Assembly (NCBI GenBank): GCA_904502105.1
Contig: CAJGDF010000074.1
Location: 1-8,348, forward strand
Direction: 5' to 3'
DNA: 8,348 nt
Source of the DNA: an uncultured Clostridia bacterium
Lineage (GTDB): Bacteria > Bacillota > Clostridia > Oscillospirales > UBA644
The notes below the pieces were generated by a model that saw nothing but the letters and a program-made list of their open reading frames with translations, made no database searches and had not been told where the DNA came from. Below are positions 1 to 5,022 of the stretch, piece by piece; positions within the stretch are counted from its first letter, which is position 1, and each line of letters opens with the position of its first letter. The position numbers were made by a program, and so were the translations under genes.

Positions 1-972
1 GAAGTTGATGCTATTCTTATCGCAACTCCGCACTATTTCCATCCGACGATCGCAATTGACGGTTTCAAAAACGGTCTTCACGTACTTTCCGAAAAACCTG
101 CAGGTGTTTACACCAAGGCTGTCCGTGAAATGAACGAAGTTGCTGAAGCATCCGGCAAGGTTTTCGGTCTTATGTTTAACCAGAGAACAAATCCCGCATA
201 TCAGAAGCTTAAAGAAATGCTTGAAACAGGCGTTCTTGGCGAAATGACAAGAGCCACCTGGATCATCACCGACTGGTACAGAACTCAGGCATACTACAAT
301 TCCGGCGGATGGCGTGCAACATGGGCAGGCGAAGGCGGCGGCGTTCTTCTTAACCAGTGCCCCCATCAGATAGACCTTATGCAGTGGATCTGCGGCGTTC
401 CCAAGAGAGTATTTGCTCAGGCTGATTTCGGTATGTATCACGACATCGAAGTTGAAGATAACGTAACAGCTGTTTACGAATACGAAAACGGCGCAAAAGG
501 TCTTTTTGTAACAACAACCGGTGAATATCCCGGCACTAACAGATTTGAAGTTTCCGGTGACCTCGGTAAAGTTGTTATCGAACACGGTAAATTCACCTAT
601 TATAAAAACAGCGGATCAGTTAAAGCAAACACAATGGGCGGAGACAACGGATTCGGCGGTTTGAGCTGCGAAGTTGAAGAAATCAAATTCGACAACGGCG
701 GTGAACAGCACGTAGGCATTCTCAACAACTTTGTTGACTGCATTCTTAACGGCACTCCGCTTCTTGCTCCCGGTATTGAAGGTATCCGCGGTCTTACAGT
801 CTCCAACGCTATGCATCTTTCCGCATGGACAGGTGACTGGGTAGATATTCCGCTCGATGAAGATAAATACTACGAAATTCTCAAAGAAAAGATCGCAACC
901 TCAAGATACGTTAAACCCGAAGCCGAAGCAGGCAAGGTTGTTGATATTTCCAACACTTACGGAAACAAATAA
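1..972 (+). CDS. Gfo/Idh/MocA-family oxidoreductase, 5'-truncated (paralogue A)
   Basis: This is the C-terminal 323 residues of an NAD(P)-dependent oxidoreductase; the frame is open from base 1 and ends at TAA 970-972. Alignment with the intact paralogue downstream shows about 67 residues missing, including the Rossmann GxGxxG loop. Visible family features are the end of the Rossmann fold (ATPHYFHP), the EKP motif with its conserved lysine, and the catalytic-type segment GGGVLLNQCPHQIDLMQW with the His and Asp expected in the C-terminal alpha/beta domain. The family oxidises or reduces sugars, inositols and related polyols in the cytoplasm; the substrate cannot be read from the sequence. The ATG at base 130 is internal and should not be taken as the start, because conserved domain sequence continues upstream of it. 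It sits 19 bp upstream of its paralogue, so the two are probably co-transcribed. Confidence 0.93.
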   Translation, partial: EVDAILIATPHYFHPTIAIDGFKNGLHVLSEKPAGVYTKAVREMNEVAEASGKVFGLMFNQRTNPAYQKLKEMLETGVLGEMTRATWIITDWYRTQAYYNSGGWRATWAGEGGGVLLNQCPHQIDLMQWICGVPKRVFAQADFGMYHDIEVEDNVTAVYEYENGAKGLFVTTTGEYPGTNRFEVSGDLGKVVIEHGKFTYYKNSGSVKANTMGGDNGFGGLSCEVEEIKFDNGGEQHVGILNNFVDCILNGTPLLAPGIEGIRGLTVSNAMHLSAWTGDWVDIPLDEDKYYEILKEKIATSRYVKPEAEAGKVVDISNTYGNK

Positions 973-2158
973 AAGCTAAAGAGGTGTCTTTATGGGTATA
1001 GTCCGTTTAGGCATAATCGGCCTCGGCAACATGGGTTACAGTCATGTAAAAAACTATGTTACGGGCAAACTTAAAAACGTAAAACTGACCGCAATTTGCG
1101 ATATTGACCCTAAAAGACTTGATATTGTAAGCAAAGAAGTCGGTCCTGAAGTTAAAACATTTGACCGTTCGGAAGATCTTATACGTTCGGGAGAGGTTGA
1201 TGCGATAGTTATTGCAACACCGCACTATTTTCATCCTCCGATCGCTATTGACGGGTTCAAAAACGGCCTTAATGTTTTAACCGAAAAACCTGCAGGTGTT
1301 TATACAAAGGCTGTCCGCGAAATGAACGAAGCGGCACAGGCATCGGGCAAGGTTTTCGGAATAATGTACAATCAAAGAACCAATCCCGCATATCAGAAGC
1401 TTAAGTCTATGGTTGAAAACGGCGAACTCGGCGAATTGACAAGAGTTGTCTGGATAATTACCGACTGGTACAGAACTCAGGCATACTATAATTCCGGCGG
1501 ATGGCGCGCTACATGGGCAGGCGAAGGCGGCGGCGTTCTTCTTAACCAATGTCCTCATCAGATCGACCTTATGCAGTGGATCTGCGGTGTTCCGAAGCGT
1601 GTTTTTGCAAAAGCGGAATTCGGTAAATTTCATAATATTGAAGTTGAAGACTGTGTTACCGCTATGTACGAATACGAAAACGGCGCTACGGGTATGTTTA
1701 TGACGACAACGGGCGAATTTCCCGGTACAAACAGACTTGAGATCGCAGGCGACCTCGGAAAAGTTGTGGTTGAAGGCGGAAAGTTCATTCATTATAAGAA
1801 CAGCACCTCCGTCAGAGAAAACACGATGGACACATCTTCAAGATATGTCGGCCCCACTTGCGAAATCGAAGAGATCAAGTTTGACAATGCAGGCGAACAG
1901 CATGCGGGCATATTAAATAATTTTATCGACAGTATTCTTAACGGCACTCCCCTCCTCGCTCCGGGTATCGAAGGCATAAGAGGTCTTACGGTATCCAATG
2001 CAATGCATCTTTCCGCATGGACAGGTGACTGGGTTGATATCCCGTTTGACGAAGATAAATATTACAGTCTTCTCAAAGAAAAAATCGATAATTCAACATT
2101 TGTTAAACCTGAAGTTGCTCCCGGTTCTGTTGAAGAAATAGAGGGAACATACTCCAAT
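1..2158. repeat. Tandem gene duplication (two oxidoreductase copies)
   Basis: Bases 1-969 and 1193-2158 encode homologous protein segments in the same orientation, with about 256 of 322 aligned residues identical by hand count. Nucleotide identity is patchy. Some stretches are nearly identical, for example the active-site region around 280-370 versus 1470-1560 and the segment around 808-840 versus 2001-2033. Others differ at most third codon positions. This fits an old tandem duplication under purifying selection, possibly with local gene conversion. The first copy may be longer than shown because it starts outside the window. Confidence 0.85.
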
Positions 2159-2161
2159 TAA
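992..2161 (+). CDS. Gfo/Idh/MocA-family oxidoreductase (paralogue B)
   Basis: A complete 389-residue protein, normal length for the family. The N-terminal Rossmann domain shows the dinucleotide-binding loop GLGNMG (residues 10-15), an acidic residue after strand beta2 (ICDID, 35-39), ATPH (75-78) and EKP (98-100). The C-terminal substrate domain carries GGGVLLNQCPHQIDLMQW (179-196) with H189 and D192 at the expected catalytic positions. It is predicted to be a cytoplasmic NAD(P)-dependent dehydrogenase or reductase of a sugar or cyclitol; its substrate is unknown. The start is supported by GAGGTG at 981-986, 5 bp before the ATG. Residues 68-389 align without internal gaps to the upstream gene at about 80% identity by hand count, with a fully identical block of about 50 residues over the active site, so both copies probably keep the same chemistry. 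The MATE gene begins 6 bp after the stop. Confidence 0.96.
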   Translation: MGIVRLGIIGLGNMGYSHVKNYVTGKLKNVKLTAICDIDPKRLDIVSKEVGPEVKTFDRSEDLIRSGEVDAIVIATPHYFHPPIAIDGFKNGLNVLTEKPAGVYTKAVREMNEAAQASGKVFGIMYNQRTNPAYQKLKSMVENGELGELTRVVWIITDWYRTQAYYNSGGWRATWAGEGGGVLLNQCPHQIDLMQWICGVPKRVFAKAEFGKFHNIEVEDCVTAMYEYENGATGMFMTTTGEFPGTNRLEIAGDLGKVVVEGGKFIHYKNSTSVRENTMDTSSRYVGPTCEIEEIKFDNAGEQHAGILNNFIDSILNGTPLLAPGIEGIRGLTVSNAMHLSAWTGDWVDIPFDEDKYYSLLKEKIDNSTFVKPEVAPGSVEEIEGTYSN

Positions 2162-2167
2162 TTAAAA

Positions 2168-3523
2168 ATGAGAAATAAAAACAGTATAAATTTTACTGAG
2201 GGGAAAATTCTTTCCCCTCTTCTCATGTTCTCGGTGCCAATATTTGCAGCCTTGTTTTTACAGGCAATGTACGGTGCTGTGGACTTGATGGTCGTCGGAA
2301 AATTCGGCGACGCGGCAGGTGTTTCGGGCGTAGGAACAGGCAGTTCCGTTATGATGCTCGTAACAACTATAATAAACGGCTTTGCTGTCGGCACTACTGT
2401 CCTTATAGGAAGGCGAATAGGCGAAAATTCACCTGAAAAAGCGGGAAGAGCCATCGGCGCCGCTATATTTCTTTTTGCGGTACTGTCAGTAGCATTAACG
2501 GTTTTAATGATAATTTTTGCAGAACCGTTAGCTGCCTTGATGAAAGCCCCGGAAGAAGCGTTTGACGACACTGTAACATACGTCAGGATATGTTCGGCAG
2601 GTATAATTTTTATCACAGCGTATAATGTCATCGGCGGTATTTTCAGAGGGCTCGGCAACTCAACATTACCGATGATATTTGTGGCAATAGCATGCGGTGT
2701 TAACATAATAGCAGACCTCCTGTTCATCGCCGTATTCAAAATGGGCGTTGCAGGTGCGGCACTCGCAACGATATTGGCACAGGCAGTATCGGTGGTTTTA
2801 TCTCTTGTTATTATAAGAAAGCAAAATCTGCCTTTTAAATTTTCATTAAAAGATATAGGTATACATAAAGAAGAACTTTCTATAATCATCAAGATAGGAA
2901 CGCCTATCGCGCTCCAGGACGGACTTACGCATCTTTCATTCCTTATCGTTAACGCAATAACAAACGATTTCGGTCTTGCGGAATCTGCAGGTTACGGAGT
3001 TGCACAGAGAGTTACGGGCTTTATATTCCTCGTTCCGTCAGCTGTAATGTCCGGTATCACGGCTTTTGTTGCGCAAAACTACGGTGCAGGAAAGCTTGAC
3101 AGAGCAAGAAAAGGTATGTTTACGGGTATTTTCGCGGGAAGCGTTGGCGGATTTGTGTTGTTCCTGCTCGGCTTTTTCTTTGCGGCACCGCTTTCTTCTA
3201 TCTTTGCAAACGACCCGTCTGTAATTGAACAGTCTGCTCTTTATTTAAGAGGATTTTCATCAGACTGTCTTCTCACATGCGCACTGTTCAGTTTTCTCGG
3301 ATATTTCAGCGGATGCGGAGAAACGACATACGCAATGGTACAGGGCATCACGGCATCTTTCCTCTTCCGTGTTCCGTTATCATGGTTACTTGCAAATCTT
3401 GAAAATGCTACATTGACGCATATCGGACTTGCAGCCCCCCTCGCAACGGTATACGGCATAATATTCAGCATAGTAAGCTATATAATTATAGTAAAGAAAC
3501 AAAATAAATTGATGAAAAACTAA
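2168..3523 (+). CDS. MATE-family efflux transporter
   Basis: A 451-residue polytopic membrane protein of normal MATE length, with about 12 hydrophobic helices in two halves. The N-terminus TEGKILSPLLMFSVPIF, the QAMYGAVDLMVVGKFG segment with the conserved aspartate (D39) in helix 1, and the second-half FVAQNYGAGKLDRARKG segment (the repeated counterpart of GRRIGENSPEKAGRA) are typical of the family. MATE proteins export cationic drugs, metabolites or toxic compounds using Na+ or H+ gradients; the substrate here is unknown. The ATG at 2168 is preferred over the later ATG at 2225 because the TEGxI..PLL segment belongs to the family's usual N-terminus. No convincing Shine-Dalgarno lies 5-12 bp upstream, so translation is probably coupled to the oxidoreductase ending 6 bp earlier. 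An inverted repeat lies in its first codons. Confidence 0.95.
   Translation: MRNKNSINFTEGKILSPLLMFSVPIFAALFLQAMYGAVDLMVVGKFGDAAGVSGVGTGSSVMMLVTTIINGFAVGTTVLIGRRIGENSPEKAGRAIGAAIFLFAVLSVALTVLMIIFAEPLAALMKAPEEAFDDTVTYVRICSAGIIFITAYNVIGGIFRGLGNSTLPMIFVAIACGVNIIADLLFIAVFKMGVAGAALATILAQAVSVVLSLVIIRKQNLPFKFSLKDIGIHKEELSIIIKIGTPIALQDGLTHLSFLIVNAITNDFGLAESAGYGVAQRVTGFIFLVPSAVMSGITAFVAQNYGAGKLDRARKGMFTGIFAGSVGGFVLFLLGFFFAAPLSSIFANDPSVIEQSALYLRGFSSDCLLTCALFSFLGYFSGCGETTYAMVQGITASFLFRVPLSWLLANLENATLTHIGLAAPLATVYGIIFSIVSYIIIVKKQNKLMKN
2198..2219 (+). other. Perfect inverted repeat inside start of MATE gene
   Basis: GAGGGGAAA (2198-2206) and TTTCCCCTC (2211-2219) form a 9-bp perfect stem with a 4-nt loop (ATTC), 30 nt into the MATE coding sequence. 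There is no downstream U-tract, so it is not a standard terminator. It encodes the conserved TEGKILSPL segment, so it may be a by-product of codon choice. It could also slow translation or affect mRNA stability. Confidence 0.5.
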
Positions 3524-3531
3524 AGATAAAC

Positions 3532-3570
3532 AGAGAACACCCGTAATAAATCGCGGTGTTCTCTATTTTA
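3532..3570 (+). terminator. Rho-independent terminator after MATE gene
   Basis: AGAGAACACC (3532-3541) pairs perfectly with GGTGTTCTCT (3555-3564), a 10-bp stem with a 13-nt loop, followed by ATTTTA. It begins 8 bp past the MATE stop codon and should end the oxidoreductase-MATE transcript. It insulates the riboswitch operon downstream. Confidence 0.87.
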
Positions 3571-3632
3571 TAAAAACCAGTAAAAATAAGGAGTAAAATA
3601 TCCGATTATTTCAAAAAAACAAAAAAGTTGTA

Positions 3633-3661
3633 TTGACTTTTTATTTGTGTTATGATATAAT
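3633..3661 (+). promoter_or_regulatory. Sigma-A-type promoter for the cobalamin operon
   Basis: A -35 box TTGACT (3633-3638), a 17-bp spacer and a perfect -10 box TATAAT (3656-3661) lie in AT-rich DNA. Transcription should start near 3667-3669, giving a leader of about 260 nt that contains the riboswitch and terminator. The near-consensus promoter suggests that control is mainly at the leader RNA and not at initiation. Confidence 0.85.
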
Positions 3662-3681
3662 CACGATAACAAGTAAATATT

Positions 3682-3781
3682 TTGCAATACGGTTCGGGCG
3701 ATGCCCGATCAGAGGGAAGTTCGGTGTAAATCCGTCGCAACTGCCATTACCGTAAAAGTCGGAACACTCACCGTAAAGCAA
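3682..3781 (+). ncRNA. Cobalamin riboswitch aptamer
   Basis: The hallmark core is present: AGGGAAG (3713-3719), CGGTGTAAATCCG (3722-3734, a small P5 hairpin with T-loop-like sequence) and CGCAACTGCC (3736-3745). A B12-box-like segment AAGTCGGAACACTCACC follows at 3756-3772. Closing helices can be drawn by hand: TTGC (3682-3685) with GCAA (3778-3781), and TACGGT (3688-3693) with ACCGTA (3770-3775), separated by a symmetric AA/AA internal loop. Inside are a hairpin TCGGGC/GCCCGA (3694-3708) and AGTT/AACT (3718-3721 with 3739-3742). The aptamer is compact, about 100 nt. It should bind a cobalamin, and with the downstream terminator it is predicted to repress the operon when cobalamin is abundant. 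A short open frame across it (3701-3919) is not a gene. Confidence 0.87.
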
Positions 3782-3872
3782 GGGCAAGAAACATTTTTGG
3801 GTAAAGAAGAATGCAGCCGTTTCACATTGCAGGATAATTATACCCTTTTTTATAATTGCCCGAAATCGGAAA

Positions 3873-3880
3873 CAGTTGCG
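3873..3880 (+). promoter_or_regulatory. Candidate antiterminator strand of riboswitch expression platform
   Basis: CAGTTGCG (3873-3880) is an exact reverse complement of CGCAACTG (3736-3743) in the aptamer core. Its last three bases are the first three of the terminator's ascending arm. Pairing with the core would break the P4-like helix and weaken the terminator, while a ligand-stabilised aptamer would release the terminator. This gives a simple OFF-switch model, read by hand without energy calculation. An 8-bp match could also arise by chance. Confidence 0.45.
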
Positions 3881-3917
3881 CTTTTCTTCGTTCAAACGGA
3901 GAAGGCGCTTTTTATTT
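3878..3917 (+). terminator. Riboswitch-controlled intrinsic terminator
   Basis: GCGCTTTTCTTCG (3878-3890) pairs with CGGAGAAGGCGC (3897-3908) through GCGC/GCGC, U-A and G-U pairs, with one bulged U. The loop is TTCAAA and TTTTTATTT follows at 3909-3917. It lies between the cobalamin aptamer and the first start codon (3928), which is where a transcription-attenuating expression platform belongs. Confidence 0.85.
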
Positions 3918-3927
3918 AGGTAAAAAT

Positions 3928-4185
3928 ATGAATAAAGAAGATTGTATAACTATTTTATGTGAAAAGAAAAAAGAGCTTGAAAAAAACGGAGTTTCGCGTT
4001 TTCCGGCACGTTCTGATTTTACAAATGAAGAAATCGTTGCAATAAAAGCATTTTTAGGCCCTTGGCCGAGAGCGCTTGAAGCGGCAGGCATAAAAGACGC
4101 AGACCCGACACGGGAGGAAGAGAAAAAGCAAAAAAGAATTGAGTTAAAACGAAAGAAAACAGAGCTTAAAAAAACAATAAAATAA
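3928..4185 (+). CDS. Small protein with homing-endonuclease-associated (HNH_repeat-like) domain
   Basis: An 85-residue basic protein, the first gene after the riboswitch terminator. Residues about 21-56 (VSRFPARSDF, then LGPWPRALEAAGIK) resemble the short DNA-binding-type repeat often seen beside HNH or homing endonucleases (Pfam HNH_repeat style: R-x-P-x-x-x-D-F ... hG-x-W-x-x-A-L-x-x-A-G). The last 28 or so residues are almost all Lys, Glu and Arg, probably a charged helix that could contact nucleic acid. No nuclease domain, signal peptide or membrane segment is present. The ATG at 3928 is preferred over one at 3856: the earlier start would translate through the terminator hairpin, and a modest TTAGGT lies 7 bp before 3928. 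The role is unknown; regulation or DNA binding is an inference. The family call is from memory of the motif. Confidence 0.7.
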   Translation: MNKEDCITILCEKKKELEKNGVSRFPARSDFTNEEIVAIKAFLGPWPRALEAAGIKDADPTREEEKKQKRIELKRKKTELKKTIK

Positions 4186-4205
4186 TCGATCCTGAGGAAG
4201 ATCGA
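4186..4205 (+). other. Short intergenic stem-loop
   Basis: TCGATC (4186-4191) pairs with GATCGA (4200-4205) around an 8-nt purine-rich loop, CTGAGGAA. It starts right after the stop codon at 4183-4185 and ends 25 bp before the next ATG. There is no T-tract, so it is not a terminator. It might act in mRNA processing or differential stability between the small gene and the abundant surface protein; it may also be fortuitous. Confidence 0.3.
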
Positions 4206-4230
4206 AATTTAATAAAAGGATGATAATAAA

Positions 4231-5022
4231 ATGAAAAACTTTATCAGAACTCTTATCGTTGCGGCAATAATACTCTCTCTTTGTGCGATTCCTATGGCGG
4301 CACAGGGCGTTGAAGCAACAGTAACAATCGCAAACGGACAAGTCGTTTCGCATGGCAGTGTTACAGTAACAGACGCAGACGGTGACGGCGTAATATCTAT
4401 TTCCGATGCTATTTATGCAGCACACGAAGCAAACTTTGATGGCGGTGCAGAAGCAGGATTCAAGGCAGAAGATTCACAGTGGGGCATTTCAATGGTTAAG
4501 CTTTGGGGCGTTGAAAACGGCGGAAGCTACGGTTATCAGATCAACAACTCAAACCCCATGAGCCTTGCTGATCCCATAAAAGACGGCGACTACATTTATG
4601 CATATGTTTATACAGACACCGTGGGCTTCTCCGATACATACACATTCTTTGAGTCCACAGAGCTTGAAGCAAACGAAGGTCAGGAAATCACACTTACCCT
4701 TTCTGCTGCAGGATACGATGCAAACTGGGCACCTGTAACTCTTCCTGTTGAAGGCGCAACAATAACTGTTAACGGTGAAAAAACCGATTTTGTTACAGAC
4801 GCTGAAGGTAAAGTAACCGTTAAATTTGACAAAGCAGGAGCTTACACCTTGAGTGCCGTTTCCGAAACAATGACTCTCATTCCCCCTGTATGTAATGCAG
4901 AGATCAATAAAGCAGCTAACCCCTCCACTTCTGACGGCAATATGATAATATTCGCTGTTATGGCAGTTGCGGCAATGGGCGCTTATGTGATTGCAAGAAA
5001 AGGAACAGTAAATGAAAAATAA
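4231..5022 (+). CDS. Secreted membrane-anchored protein: EF-hand loop, transcobalamin C-terminal-like domain, Ig-like domain
   Basis: A 263-residue surface protein. Residues 1-24 or so form a signal peptide (MKNFIR, hydrophobic core, ending AIPMAAQG). Residues 48-59 (DADGDGVISISD) match a 12-residue EF-hand or dockerin-type calcium loop, with Asp at positions 1, 3, 5 and 12. Residues about 88-140 (KLWGVENGGSYGYQINN, then SLADPIKDGDYIYAYVY) resemble the DUF4430/transcobalamin C-terminal-like fold: a GY-x-x-N turn followed by an h-x-D-G-D-x-I strand. Residues about 145-212 look like an Ig-like or carboxypeptidase-regulatory-like beta sandwich. The C-terminus has NPSTS (230-234), a hydrophobic helix (about 238-255) and a short basic tail, like a degenerate sortase signal or a simple membrane anchor. 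AAAGGA at 4215-4220 supports the start. It overlaps the next gene by 11 bp. A cobalamin-binding or presenting role is inferred from the riboswitch and its neighbours. Confidence 0.83.
   Translation: MKNFIRTLIVAAIILSLCAIPMAAQGVEATVTIANGQVVSHGSVTVTDADGDGVISISDAIYAAHEANFDGGAEAGFKAEDSQWGISMVKLWGVENGGSYGYQINNSNPMSLADPIKDGDYIYAYVYTDTVGFSDTYTFFESTELEANEGQEITLTLSAAGYDANWAPVTLPVEGATITVNGEKTDFVTDAEGKVTVKFDKAGAYTLSAVSETMTLIPPVCNAEINKAANPSTSDGNMIIFAVMAVAAMGAYVIARKGTVNEK

Noticed and set aside
130..132. ATG at 130 as a true start of the first oxidoreductase
   Set aside because: The frame is open to base 1 and residues before this ATG (ATPHYFHP, EKPAG) are conserved family sequence also present in the paralogue.
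1277..1792. 171-codon open frame antisense to the second oxidoreductase
   Set aside because: It lies wholly inside a conserved gene on the other strand, is Cys/Phe/His-rich and matches no known fold.
2158..2892. 244-codon open frame antisense to the MATE gene
   Set aside because: The sense strand encodes an unmistakable full-length MATE protein; the antisense translation is low in complexity, has no recognisable domain and is a codon-bias shadow.
3799..3851. GGGTA...TACCC followed by T6 as an additional terminator
   Set aside because: The stem is only 5 bp with a long loop; the 3878-3917 hairpin is far stronger and better placed.
3701..3919. 72-codon + strand open frame across the leader
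   Set aside because: It overlaps the cobalamin aptamer and terminator almost completely, has no ribosome binding site, and its sequence is explained by RNA structure.
3856..3927. Longer N-terminus for the small HNH_repeat-like protein, starting at ATG 3856
   Set aside because: It would run through the terminator stem and U-tract; the ATG at 3928 has a plausible binding site and directly precedes the recognisable domain.
4186..4205. Intergenic stem-loop as a terminator
   Set aside because: It has a 6-bp stem and no T-tract, and the operon continues; it is kept only as a low-confidence structural feature.
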